A stretch of DNA of 37,530 bases from Prochlorococcus sp. AG-455-E15 (GTDB lineage: Bacteria > Cyanobacteriota > Cyanobacteriia > PCC-6307 > Cyanobiaceae), in contig QCQS01000002.1 in NCBI GenBank assembly GCA_003212115.1, positions 1-37,530 on the forward strand. Reading direction: 5' to 3'. The position numbers and the translations under genes are program-made. Shown one piece after another: positions 7,507 through 16,342 of the stretch. Every line of letters begins with the position of its first letter. The stretch's first letter is position 1. The notes beneath the pieces were generated by a model. It was not told the DNA's origin and made no database searches. It saw nothing but the letters and a program-made list of their open reading frames with translations.

Positions 7507-9540
7507 GTGAATCATATTAATAAAGGGAAACCATTTCCTTTAGGAAGTTCTCTAACTTCAAATGGTGTTAATTTTTCCCTAGTAGCCACAAATGCAGAAT
7601 ATGTAGAAATCTTATTTTTTGAGAAAGAGGACTCTATTTACCCAAAAAGTATTTTGAAACTAGATCAGAATCATAATACAGGTCCCTACTGGCATGCGGA
7701 GGTAAAAAATCTTAGTGAAGGTTGTATATATGCTTTTAGAGTAAAACAAAAAAATAATGCTCTAAATAATAACTATGAAAAAAAAGTATTACTTGATCCA
7801 TGTTCAAGGGGTATAACTGGGTGGGGAAGTTATAGAAGAGAAAATGCATTAAAAACTCAAGAAAATACTAACTCTTGTCTTAAAAGCGTTGTTTGCGATA
7901 GAAAATTATTTAATTTTAAGGATTTTCCAAGACCAAAACATTCTTGGGAAGAAACAATTATTTATGAACTCCATATAAAATCCTTCACTGAATCAACTGA
8001 TAAAAATGAAAGTTGCTTCAAGAAATTTTTAAAAAAAATTCCTTATCTCAAAGAACTGGGAATTACCTCAATCGAATTACTTCCAATTTTTTGTTTTGAT
8101 CCAACTGATGCACCAAATGGTTTAGAGAATTTTTGGGGTTATAGTCCAATTAATTGGTTTACCCCGCATTTTGAATACCTTTCGAATGAATCAGCTAAAA
8201 AGAATAGAGAGGAATTTAGAAAATTAGTTGAGGAGTGTCATAATGCAGACATTGAAGTTATTTTAGATGTCGTATACAATCATACTTCTGAAGGAGATTA
8301 CAAAGGTCCTGCGATATGTTGGAAAGGTATAGATGAAAACCTTTATTACTTTATTGGTAAAGACAAAAATTATCAGGACGTATCTGGGTGTGGGAATACT
8401 ATTGCAGCAAACAGAGGATTAGTTAGAAAACTAATAATTGAATCATTAAAGTGTTGGGCGAGTGAATTTGGAGTAGATGGTTTTAGATTTGATTTAGGAA
8501 TTGCCTTATCAAGAGGAGAAAATCTCTCGCCACTCGATAATCCTCCAATTTTTGAAGATATAGAATGTGAACCAGAACTTGTTGATATAAAGTTTATAAG
8601 TGAGCCATGGGATTGTGGTGGTTTATATAAATTAGGTGATTTCCCATCTAAGAATACTTTCACTTGGAATGGTCACTTTAGAGATGATTTGCGGAGATTT
8701 TGGAAGGGGGACAAAGATACAGCTTGGAATATGAGCGATAAAATCAAAGGGTCTCCATCGATTTACAAAGGAGATACTATTTTCCCAAAATCAATAAACT
8801 TTATTACTTCACATGATGGATTCACACTAAAAGATTTAGTAACTTTTAATAGAAAACATAATTTTGCCAATAGAGAACAAAACAGAGATGGTGATAACCA
8901 TAACAATTCTTGGAATCATGGTATAGAGGGACCAACTACAAACTTTTTAATAAATGATTTAAGAAAAAGACAACAAAAAAATCTTATTCTTAGTTTACTT
9001 ATCTCTAGAGGTGTTCCAATGATACTTATGGGTGATGAGATAGGAAGATCACAAGGCGGTAACAATAATTCTTGGTGCCAAAATAATTTATTGGGCTGGA
9101 TGAATTGGGAAAAAGGTAAACAAGATTTGGAATTATTAGAATTCTTTAAATACGGAATAAAAATTCGAAAAAAACTTATAAACATTTTTAATCCATCATT
9201 CTTCCCTAATAATCAAACCAATAAAAATATTCCAACATATCATTGGCATGGGACAAATTTAGATAGCCCTGATTGGAGTAGCTGGTCTCACACAGTTGCC
9301 TTTAGCATTAACAAAGGCAGTACTAATCCTCTGGTCTGGATAGGTTTAAATGCGTATTCAAAAAGTATCGATTTCCCCTTGCCGAAATGTAAATATAATT
9401 GGTTAAAAGTTATTGACACTAGCATGACTGAGATTTCTGAACCCTTAACTCTAAATGAAAAATCAGTTTCCATAAAGAGTAGAAGCTCTTTATTAATCAT
9501 TTCAGAAGAAGTATTTGGGGCAAAAAATAATTTATTCTAA
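7507..9540 (+). CDS. glgX: GlgX/isoamylase-type glycogen debranching enzyme (GH13)
   Basis: 677 residues, starting at GTG 7507 with the N-terminal CBM48 domain (PFPLGSSLTSNGVNFSL) intact. The GH13 catalytic barrel follows: region I DVVYNH at 254-259, nucleophile Asp329 in GFRFDLG, acid/base Glu366 in SEPWD, and transition-state Asp437 in TSHDG. The enzyme hydrolyses alpha-1,6 branches of glycogen or limit dextrins in the cytoplasm. The length fits the GlgX/TreX group. Its stop is one base from the 3' end of a tRNA-Gly gene on the other strand, and a sugar transporter gene follows. Confidence 0.93.
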   Translation: MNHINKGKPFPLGSSLTSNGVNFSLVATNAEYVEILFFEKEDSIYPKSILKLDQNHNTGPYWHAEVKNLSEGCIYAFRVKQKNNALNNNYEKKVLLDPCSRGITGWGSYRRENALKTQENTNSCLKSVVCDRKLFNFKDFPRPKHSWEETIIYELHIKSFTESTDKNESCFKKFLKKIPYLKELGITSIELLPIFCFDPTDAPNGLENFWGYSPINWFTPHFEYLSNESAKKNREEFRKLVEECHNADIEVILDVVYNHTSEGDYKGPAICWKGIDENLYYFIGKDKNYQDVSGCGNTIAANRGLVRKLIIESLKCWASEFGVDGFRFDLGIALSRGENLSPLDNPPIFEDIECEPELVDIKFISEPWDCGGLYKLGDFPSKNTFTWNGHFRDDLRRFWKGDKDTAWNMSDKIKGSPSIYKGDTIFPKSINFITSHDGFTLKDLVTFNRKHNFANREQNRDGDNHNNSWNHGIEGPTTNFLINDLRKRQQKNLILSLLISRGVPMILMGDEIGRSQGGNNNSWCQNNLLGWMNWEKGKQDLELLEFFKYGIKIRKKLINIFNPSFFPNNQTNKNIPTYHWHGTNLDSPDWSSWSHTVAFSINKGSTNPLVWIGLNAYSKSIDFPLPKCKYNWLKVIDTSMTEISEPLTLNEKSVSIKSRSSLLIISEEVFGAKNNLF

Positions 9541-9541
9541 A

Positions 9542-9612
9542 AGCGGGCGGCGGGAATCGAACCCGCATCTTCAGCTTGGAAGGCTGAGGTTTTACCACTA
9601 AACCACGCCCGC
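9542..9612 (-). tRNA. tRNA-Gly (anticodon TCC)
   Basis: Read on the minus strand, the acceptor arms GCGGGCG (from 9612) and CGCCCGC (to 9543) pair fully, with a T discriminator at 9542. The D arm GTTTAGTGGTAAAAC, the anticodon stem TCAGC/GCTGA around loop CTTCCAA, and the T arm with GGTTCGATTCC are all present. The anticodon is TCC. The CCA end is not encoded. It sits between glgX and the transporter, both on +. Confidence 0.97.
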
Positions 9613-9673
9613 GTTAAGTAATAGAATTACCATTGCAATAATACATTATCAAACAATCAACAAAGTAAAAAGA

Positions 9674-11071
9674 TTGGAAAATTCACACTCGAAAAAAAAT
9701 ATTACTAGATCAACAACAAGATTAATGTTCTCTTATGGGCTAGGAGATGCAGGAACAGGTTTAGTCGCTACGCAATTTGGTTTTTTTCTGTTCAAATTCT
9801 TTATTTCTGCTGGTTTACCAGTAATAATTGCAGGGTCATTATTAATGTTAATAAAAATATGGGATGCGGTGAATGATCCGTTAATTGGATGGTTAAGTGA
9901 TCGTACTAAATCAAGATGGGGGCCTAGAATCCCTTGGATGGTAGCAGCATCTGTTCCTCTTGGTTTCTCTTTAGCTGCAATATGGTGGACACCCACTGGT
10001 TCCTTGCTAACCAAGACTATTTACTATGCAATAATTTCTATAATCGTAATGACCGCTTATACAAGTATTAATCTTCCTTTTGCAGCTCTATCTACTGAAA
10101 TTTCTGAAAGAACAGCAATAAGAACAAGATTAAACGCATCTAGATTTACTGGCTCAATAATTGCAGGTCTAACTGGTTTAATAATTGCTGGAGTTGTATT
10201 GGGTTCTGAAGGGTCAGCAAATAATGAATATTTCTTAATGGGTAAAATTAGCGGATGTATTGCGGTTGCTGCAACATTAATTTCTTGCTGGGGATTGGCT
10301 CCATTTGCAAAAAAAGCAAGAAGGCCTTCAGGAAAAGTTGAAGCTATAACACTTCAATTTAAAAGGATCTTCAGAAACAAAAAATTTCTAAAAGTTATTA
10401 CTCTTTATATTCTTCTCTGGTGCGCCTTACAATTGATGCAAACAGTAGCTTTAATCTATGTAGAGGATGTATTGTATGTGCCAGCATACATTGCGAAGTG
10501 GATCCCGATACCTTTCCAAATTAGCGCTTTAGTGGGTTTACAAATATGGACCAGAGTATCAAATAAATTGAACAGGATATCAGCCTTAAACTATGGAGCA
10601 ATTATGTGGATTATTTCATGTACGGCAGCTTTATTTTTACCTTCTTTGTCAAAAATTTCAGGAGTTGGAGATAGTTTATTCCTAAATGCCGGCAACATAT
10701 TTTTGTTCATTCTTTTAATCTTTATAATCTGTCTTATTGGCATTGGAGCTTCAACCGCTTTTCTTATACCTTGGTCACTACTTCCTGATGCAATAGACGA
10801 AGACCCGGAGAAACCGGCAGGATTATATACCGCTTGGATGGTACTTATTCAGAAGATTGGTATCGCGTTTAGTGTTCAATTATTAGGATTTTTGTTGTAT
10901 TTATCAGGTTATCAATCATGCTTCGTTGATAAAGATAGTCTAAATTTTATTGAACAATGCTACTCAGCACAATTAACTATTAGATTATGTATTGGTTTTA
11001 TACCCTCAATATTGGTAATAATTGGTCTTTTAATCATGAGAAAATGGGATCGAAAATTAATTACAAACTAA
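9674..11071 (+). CDS. GPH-type (MelB-like) sugar transporter, MFS superfamily
   Basis: 465 residues with about 12 hydrophobic segments. The N-terminal signature YGLGDAGTG and the loop DAVNDPLIGWLSDRTKSRWG are hallmarks of the glycoside-pentoside-hexuronide:cation symporter family. The second half repeats the pattern (LPDAIDEDPEKPAGLYTAW). The start is a TTG that gives a basic cytoplasmic N-terminus; ATG 9725 would remove 17 residues. The substrate cannot be told from sequence. Placement after the debranching enzyme hints at a sugar or glucoside. mlaE follows after nine bases. Confidence 0.85.
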   Translation: MENSHSKKNITRSTTRLMFSYGLGDAGTGLVATQFGFFLFKFFISAGLPVIIAGSLLMLIKIWDAVNDPLIGWLSDRTKSRWGPRIPWMVAASVPLGFSLAAIWWTPTGSLLTKTIYYAIISIIVMTAYTSINLPFAALSTEISERTAIRTRLNASRFTGSIIAGLTGLIIAGVVLGSEGSANNEYFLMGKISGCIAVAATLISCWGLAPFAKKARRPSGKVEAITLQFKRIFRNKKFLKVITLYILLWCALQLMQTVALIYVEDVLYVPAYIAKWIPIPFQISALVGLQIWTRVSNKLNRISALNYGAIMWIISCTAALFLPSLSKISGVGDSLFLNAGNIFLFILLIFIICLIGIGASTAFLIPWSLLPDAIDEDPEKPAGLYTAWMVLIQKIGIAFSVQLLGFLLYLSGYQSCFVDKDSLNFIEQCYSAQLTIRLCIGFIPSILVIIGLLIMRKWDRKLITN

Positions 11072-11080
11072 TATAAAGAT

Positions 11081-11836
11081 ATGTATTACCCTAATTTTTT
11101 AAAAAGACTCCTAAGCAGCTTAATCATTGGCGGGCAAGCAATTAATTTTATCTTTAAGGGTAAAATTTCCAAAAATGATCTCTTTGACCAACTTATGGAG
11201 TCAGGTCCTGGCAGTTTATTAATTGTATTAATTACAGGAATTGCTGCAGGAACAGTTTTTAATATTCAAGTCGCATCACAACTTACAAGTATGGGGGTTT
11301 CAAGTGAAATTGGAGGTTTATTAGCAGTAGGCATGGCAAGAGAAATGGCTCCTCTTCTAACTGCAACTTTAATGACTGGAAAGGTTGCCACTGCCTATGC
11401 TGCTCAACTGGGTACTATGAAAGTCACAGAACAAATTGAGGCCATAACCATGTTAAGAACTGAACCAGTCCAATATTTGGTAGTCCCAAGGTTACTATCG
11501 ATGGTAATAATGTCTCCAATACAGTGTCTTTTGTTTTTATCTGTAGCTTTATGGAGTGGACAGATTTGGAGTACTATTTTTTATAAAGTTCCTCCAATAG
11601 TTTTTTGGACATCTGTAAGATCAGGTAATGTCAGTTTAACCAGTACAGACTTAACTTCAATGTTAATTAAATCTATAGTGTTCGGATTACTTATTTCAAT
11701 CATCGCTTGTGGATATGGACTCACAACCAAAGGAGGTCCAAAAGAAGTTGGAACAAGTACAACAGGTGCAGTCGTAATGACTCTCGTTACTGTATCTTTA
11801 ATGGATGTATTACTAACGCAAATTTTATTTGGTTGA
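11081..11836 (+). CDS. mlaE: MlaE-family ABC transporter permease (lipid transport)
   Basis: 251 residues with five or six hydrophobic segments. The conserved MlaE/Ycf63 core is obvious: GMAREMAPLLTATLMTGKV, then AAQLGTMKVTEQIEA, and CGYGLTTKGGPKEVG near the end. The family forms the membrane part of Mla or plant TGD lipid transporters, moving phospholipids or glycerolipids between membranes. The ATPase (MlaF) and MCE substrate-binding (MlaD) partners are not in this window. It is followed, with overlap or a four-base gap, by a DUF3119 gene. Confidence 0.93.
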   Translation: MYYPNFLKRLLSSLIIGGQAINFIFKGKISKNDLFDQLMESGPGSLLIVLITGIAAGTVFNIQVASQLTSMGVSSEIGGLLAVGMAREMAPLLTATLMTGKVATAYAAQLGTMKVTEQIEAITMLRTEPVQYLVVPRLLSMVIMSPIQCLLFLSVALWSGQIWSTIFYKVPPIVFWTSVRSGNVSLTSTDLTSMLIKSIVFGLLISIIACGYGLTTKGGPKEVGTSTTGAVVMTLVTVSLMDVLLTQILFG

Positions 11837-11840
11837 TTCT

Positions 11841-12245
11841 ATGTTTAATACTAAGTCAAAAAAAGAGGAGCCAGTAATAATATCTCCTTCATTTCAGTTA
11901 CCAATCATTTTAATAGTTTTAAGTTTTATGCTTTTGTTTTTGAATATTGGTTCTTTGCCAACAATAGTTTTTGCTTCTTTTAGCTTTTTTTTATTACTTC
12001 AGTCATTCACCTTAAGAATTAAAATAACTAATGATGATTTTATCGTTTTACAATTAGGGAAAGAGATAAGAACTTTTCCATTCAAGAACTGGATATCATG
12101 GAAATTCTTTTTCCCTATAATTCCAGGTATTTTTTATTTTAGAGAAAAGTCCAGTCCTCATTTATTACCAATTTTATTTAATCCAAAGCAATTAAAAGAT
12201 GAGCTAATAAAAAAAGTTAACTCCCTGGAAATTAAAAATTCTTAA
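11841..12245 (+). CDS. DUF3119 family protein
   Basis: 134 residues from ATG 11841; a TTG at 11829 would overlap mlaE by eight bases. Two adjacent hydrophobic segments (about 15-55) are followed by a soluble C-terminal domain with FPFKNWISWKFFFP and FYFREKSSPHLLPILF, a pattern I recall for DUF3119, a cyanobacterial and plastid family of unknown function. It lies between mlaE and a DUF3086 gene. A role in lipid transport or envelope homeostasis is an inference from position only. Confidence 0.75.
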   Translation: MFNTKSKKEEPVIISPSFQLPIILIVLSFMLLFLNIGSLPTIVFASFSFFLLLQSFTLRIKITNDDFIVLQLGKEIRTFPFKNWISWKFFFPIIPGIFYFREKSSPHLLPILFNPKQLKDELIKKVNSLEIKNS

Positions 12246-12280
12246 AATTCAGACTTTGCCTAATCATCAAAATTATCTAA

Positions 12281-13291
12281 ATGACCAATACAGAAATTTC
12301 CGAAAATAATCCTGAAAAGGAATTAATAATAGAAAAGTCAATTTCAGATGATAAAACCAAACAAATTAGTAAGAAAAATACAACGCAAAATAAAAAAATT
12401 TCTCCCAAAAACGACAAATCAACTAAATCTTTTGATGAAATTTCTAATGAAATTTTTAAAGATCTCGTTTCAAAAAAAGACTCTTTAGTTAAAGAAATAA
12501 AACAGTTAGAAATAAAAAAAAATGAAATAGAAAAAGATATTGAGTCAAATTTTAAAGGACAGTCAGATAATATCGCAAAAAGAGTGAAGGGCTTTCAAGA
12601 ATACTTAACTGGAGCTTTGCAGAATCTTTCGCAAAACGTAGAGAAACTTGAATTAGTTTCTCAACCAATAATCGTAAAGCCTTCTCCCCTTGATGAGAAA
12701 AAGCAAAACAATAGCACAAATAATATAGTTAATGTTCCTGCTCTTTCTGAAACATTTAAGCCAGATGAAGGAATTATAAAAACTTGCTTTTCAAGTTTCA
12801 AAGAACAACCTGACTTTTATGCAGAACCCTGGAAATTAAGACGGAGTCTTGATTCGTCGGATATAGAAATTATGGATGATTGGTTCTTTAATATGGGAGG
12901 AAGAGGTTCTCTTGAAAGTAGAGGATCTCGACAAAAAAATGCCTTATTGTCAGCTGGTTTAATATCTATTCTTGGCGAATTATATGGAGATCAGTTTCAG
13001 ACTCTAATTTTAGCTTCGCAGCCTGAACGATTAGGTGAATGGAGAAGAATCCTTCAAGATTCACTTGGCCTCACAAGAGATGACTTTGGACCTAATAGTG
13101 GGATTGTTCTTTTTGAAAGGCCAGAAGGTGTCATTGAAAGAGCTGACAGATTAGAAGCCAATGAAGAATTGCCATTTATTATCATTGATGCAGCAGAAAC
13201 CTCTGTTGAGATTCCAATACTTCAATTCCCATTATGGGTTGCATTTGCTGGTTCAGATGATGAAATTTACGATGATCTTGAACTAAACTAA
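12281..13291 (+). CDS. DUF3086 family protein with N-terminal coiled coil
   Basis: 336 residues. The first 80 are charged and disordered-looking. A heptad-rich coiled coil runs at about 60-130 (KEIKQLEIKKNEIEKDIES). The C-terminal 180 residues are the globular DUF3086 part, with WKLRRSLDSSDIEIMDDWFFNMGGRG and SQPERLGEWRRILQDSLGL pieces, and an acidic end. No enzyme motif is recognised. The family is cyanobacterial. plsY begins five bases downstream, so it belongs to the mlaE-plsY unit. Confidence 0.78.
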   Translation: MTNTEISENNPEKELIIEKSISDDKTKQISKKNTTQNKKISPKNDKSTKSFDEISNEIFKDLVSKKDSLVKEIKQLEIKKNEIEKDIESNFKGQSDNIAKRVKGFQEYLTGALQNLSQNVEKLELVSQPIIVKPSPLDEKKQNNSTNNIVNVPALSETFKPDEGIIKTCFSSFKEQPDFYAEPWKLRRSLDSSDIEIMDDWFFNMGGRGSLESRGSRQKNALLSAGLISILGELYGDQFQTLILASQPERLGEWRRILQDSLGLTRDDFGPNSGIVLFERPEGVIERADRLEANEELPFIIIDAAETSVEIPILQFPLWVAFAGSDDEIYDDLELN

Positions 13292-13296
13292 GGTTT

Positions 13297-13890
13297 ATGG
13301 ATATCTTAATTATTTTTACAAGTTATCTTTTAGGGTCACTTCCGACAGGTTTTTTGATTGGGAAATATCTTAAAAATATAGATCTAAGAACTATAGGTTC
13401 TGGATCTACAGGTGCAACAAATGTCTTAAGAAATGTTGGGAAATGGCCAGCACTTTTTGTATTTATCATTGATGTTGGGAAGGGCCTTCTTGCAGTAAAA
13501 ATTGCTCAATATTATACAAATCAAGGATTAATAGAGGTAATAGCAGGGATATGTGCTATCTCAGGACATATTTGGCCAATATGGCTTAGAGGAAAAGGAG
13601 GAAAAGCTGTTGCGACTGGATTAGGTATGTTTTTAGCTCTTTCTTGGAAAGTTGGGCTCGCATCTCTTGGAATTTTTTTAATAGTCCTAACGAAAACTAA
13701 ATTTGTTTCTTTATCCAGTATTTCAGCTGCAATCTTACTTCCTATTTTTATGTTTTTTTACCTAGGTCAATTTATGCACTCATACTTTTTTATAAGTTTA
13801 ATTGTGGCATTATTAGTAATCTGGAAACATAGAACAAACATAACAAGATTGCTTAATGGAGAGGAATCCAAAATTAATCAGAATCAATAG
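13297..13890 (+). CDS. plsY: Glycerol-3-phosphate acyltransferase PlsY
   Basis: 197 residues with about five membrane segments. PlsY transfers acyl groups from acyl-phosphate to glycerol-3-phosphate, the first step of phospholipid and glycolipid synthesis. Signature loops are LLGSLPTGFLIGK, GSGSTGATNVLRNVGK and RGKGGKAVATGLG. It closes a + strand unit with mlaE, DUF3119 and DUF3086. Its last 17 bases overlap the 3' end of pyrF on the other strand. Confidence 0.95.
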   Translation: MDILIIFTSYLLGSLPTGFLIGKYLKNIDLRTIGSGSTGATNVLRNVGKWPALFVFIIDVGKGLLAVKIAQYYTNQGLIEVIAGICAISGHIWPIWLRGKGGKAVATGLGMFLALSWKVGLASLGIFLIVLTKTKFVSLSSISAAILLPIFMFFYLGQFMHSYFFISLIVALLVIWKHRTNITRLLNGEESKINQNQ

Positions 13891-14602
13891 ATTTAAATAT
13901 TTCTATTAGAGCTTTATCAGGATCTAAAGCTTTTGATATTGATCTGCCAATAACTAACTTAGAGGCGCCATTATCTATAGCTTCATGGGGAGTCATGATT
14001 CTATTTTGATCATCTTTATTGTCAATATTTAATCTGATACCAGGTGTAATAAGTTCAAAATTATCCTTATAAATAGATCTCAACATTTTTACCTCCCAAG
14101 GGGAACAAACACATCCATCTAATCCGGCATCAAAAGACAACTTTGCTAGTCTCAATACATTATCTTCAATTGAATTATTTCTATCAAGATCAGTTTGAAA
14201 ATCTTTAAGAGAAAAGCTTGTTAAAACAGTTATTCCTACAACAACTGGAGGTTTAACACTGACTGAGGTAGCTCCTTCTAAAGATGCTTTTTTCGAATCT
14301 TTAAGAGCTTTTAGACCTGCTGAAGCATGAATAGAAATTATATCAACCCCTAATTTTGAAACTTGGAAACATGCTGCACGCATGGTATTTGGAATATCAT
14401 GAAATTTTAAGTCTAAAAAAATTTTTTTATTTAAACCTTTTAATATTTCAATAACTCTTGGACCTTCCCTAACAAAAAGCTCTAAACCAACTTTTACCCA
14501 CTTAACATTAGGACATTTTTCCAGAAGTAATTTTGCTTGACTTAAATCTAATCCATCAATTGCCAATATTATTTTATCTTCTGAATTAAATCTTTTATTC
14601 AT
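13874..14602 (-). CDS. pyrF: Orotidine 5'-phosphate decarboxylase
   Basis: 242 residues from the ATG complementary to 14600-14602 (a TTG just upstream would add one Met). It makes UMP from OMP in pyrimidine synthesis. ILAIDGLD, KVGLELF and the catalytic block FLDLKFHDIPNT are clear, as is the phosphate-binding VIGRSI near the end. It starts six bases after tyrS ends and is probably cotranscribed with it. It overlaps plsY tail to tail. Confidence 0.96.
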   Translation of the reverse strand: MNKRFNSEDKIILAIDGLDLSQAKLLLEKCPNVKWVKVGLELFVREGPRVIEILKGLNKKIFLDLKFHDIPNTMRAACFQVSKLGVDIISIHASAGLKALKDSKKASLEGATSVSVKPPVVVGITVLTSFSLKDFQTDLDRNNSIEDNVLRLAKLSFDAGLDGCVCSPWEVKMLRSIYKDNFELITPGIRLNIDNKDDQNRIMTPHEAIDNGASKLVIGRSISKALDPDKALIEIFKSIDSD

Positions 14603-14608
14603 CAATTT

Positions 14609-15847
14609 TCAGTTTTCAAACCTCTTAATAATTTTTTTTCCAATTTGCAAAATTTTCCCTTCCAAATCATTTTTTGAATTAAAAACTAAATCAGGATTTA
14701 CTACTTTCTGACTATCAATTTTTACACCCCCACCTTTAATAGATCTTTTGGATTCGCTGCTAGATTTAAAAAGTTTTAGAGCACTTAATAAGTAAAAAAA
14801 CTTTACTGGAAAAACTACCTCTTTTAGAGAAATCTCTGGAATTTCTCCAACTTTTTCTTTTTGTCCAAGGAATAATTTTTCGCAGTTTGATTGCGCCTTT
14901 AATGCTTCTTCAGCCCCATGAAATAAAGTAGTAACTTCTAAAGCCATTCTTCTCTGTAATTGACGAGGATTTGAGTTTGCAAGAAAACTTAAATCTAATT
15001 TAGTAAGTAATTCAAAATAGGAAGGTATTATATTATCAGGTACTTTTTCTAGTTTTGAATACATTGAAAGAGGATCTTCAGTCAAACCGACGGTATTAAA
15101 TTCAGATTTACTCATCTTCTTAATTCCATCTAAACCTGTCAAAATTGGCAGCAAAACACCAAATTGAGGGTCTTGTTTAAAATGCCTTTGAAGATCTCTT
15201 CCTATTGCAATATTAAATTTCTGATCTGTACCTCCAAGCTCAATATCTGATTGAACAACTACCGAATCGTAACCTTGTAATAGTGGATATAAGAATTCAT
15301 GCAAAGCAATTGGAACTTGCGAAGTATACCTTTTATTAAATTCCTCCTTAGCTAGCATTTGACTAACTGTTACACTCCCCATTAATTCAATTATCGAATT
15401 AAGATTTAATCCTTTTAACCATTCACTGTTATATCTAATTTCTATTCTATCTTTTGAATCAAAATCTAAAATAGATTCATTAGCTGGCTTTCCCATCCCT
15501 AGTTGGGTTAAGTATGTTTTTGCATTATCCTTAACTTGTTTTTCGGATAACTGAACTCTTGTTTTGTTTTTCCCCGTTGGGTCTCCGATTTGAGCAGTAA
15601 AATCCCCAATAATTAGAACTGCAATATGTCCATTATCTTGGAATGCCCTAAGTTTTTTAAACAATATGCTGTGCCCAAGATGAATATCTGTTCCAGTTGG
15701 ATCAATCCCGAGTTTAACCCTTAATTTTTTATTATTTTTTTTCGCATGATCAATTATCTCCGAAAAGGTTTTATCCGTTCCCTTAATTGGGAAATATTCT
15801 TCTATTCCTCTTGAAAGCCATGATGGCAATATTAAATTATCTGACAT
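14609..15847 (-). CDS. tyrS: Tyrosyl-tRNA synthetase
   Basis: 412 residues, a class I aminoacyl-tRNA synthetase. HLGHS at 56-60 is the HIGH motif, and KMSKS is exact at 244-248. The tyrosine/ATP-binding block KLGIDPTGTDIHLGH and the GGTDQKFN motif before KMSKS are typical. A C-terminal S4-like RNA-binding domain holds SIKGGGVKID. The ATG start and full length look right. Upstream on the same strand is the DUF1825 gene, 19 bases away. Confidence 0.97.
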   Translation of the reverse strand: MSDNLILPSWLSRGIEEYFPIKGTDKTFSEIIDHAKKNNKKLRVKLGIDPTGTDIHLGHSILFKKLRAFQDNGHIAVLIIGDFTAQIGDPTGKNKTRVQLSEKQVKDNAKTYLTQLGMGKPANESILDFDSKDRIEIRYNSEWLKGLNLNSIIELMGSVTVSQMLAKEEFNKRYTSQVPIALHEFLYPLLQGYDSVVVQSDIELGGTDQKFNIAIGRDLQRHFKQDPQFGVLLPILTGLDGIKKMSKSEFNTVGLTEDPLSMYSKLEKVPDNIIPSYFELLTKLDLSFLANSNPRQLQRRMALEVTTLFHGAEEALKAQSNCEKLFLGQKEKVGEIPEISLKEVVFPVKFFYLLSALKLFKSSSESKRSIKGGGVKIDSQKVVNPDLVFNSKNDLEGKILQIGKKIIKRFEN

Positions 15848-15866
15848 AAAGCTTTAACAGTTAAAT

Positions 15867-16190
15867 TTAAGAAGTTTTATCAAGTTCATCCTTCATTCTT
15901 ATTAAGGTTTTATTCATTTGATCAAACATTTGATCAGGAGTAATCCCAAATTGACTTAGCTGTGTTTTTAGTTGTTCTACTGTCATTTTTGCTTGAAAAT
16001 CTTCAGACAATTCAAATCTCTTCATAAAAACCTTATAGCGATCCATAAGTGATTCCATTTTTTTTATAAACATTTTTTTCCCTTCTCTGTCAAATTTTCC
16101 ATAATCAGAACCAAGTTTCATAAGTTCTTGGTAATCTGTAAAAAGCTTTTTAGCTTCTTCTTGAACGATGTCTGACTCAAAAAATCCCAT
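15867..16190 (-). CDS. DUF1825 family protein
   Basis: 107 residues, a small helical protein conserved in cyanobacteria. MGFFESDIVQEEAKKLFTDY at the start and FMKRFELSEDFQAKMTVEQL in the middle are what I recognise as DUF1825. No membrane segment or catalytic motif is visible, and the predicted structure is almost all helix. It is first in a minus-strand run with tyrS and pyrF. Function is unknown. Confidence 0.8.
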   Translation of the reverse strand: MGFFESDIVQEEAKKLFTDYQELMKLGSDYGKFDREGKKMFIKKMESLMDRYKVFMKRFELSEDFQAKMTVEQLKTQLSQFGITPDQMFDQMNKTLIRMKDELDKTS

Positions 16191-16342
16191 TTCTATTTTT
16201 TTTACTTCGCAAGATTAAGGCTCAATTACAAGATAACAAGAATCTTTTAAATTGATTAGAACATTAATAAATTTTAGTTTATAAATAATTCTTTGATTTA
16301 TATTTATTCAGAATTAAATTTAGTAAAGATGTTTCATAAATA

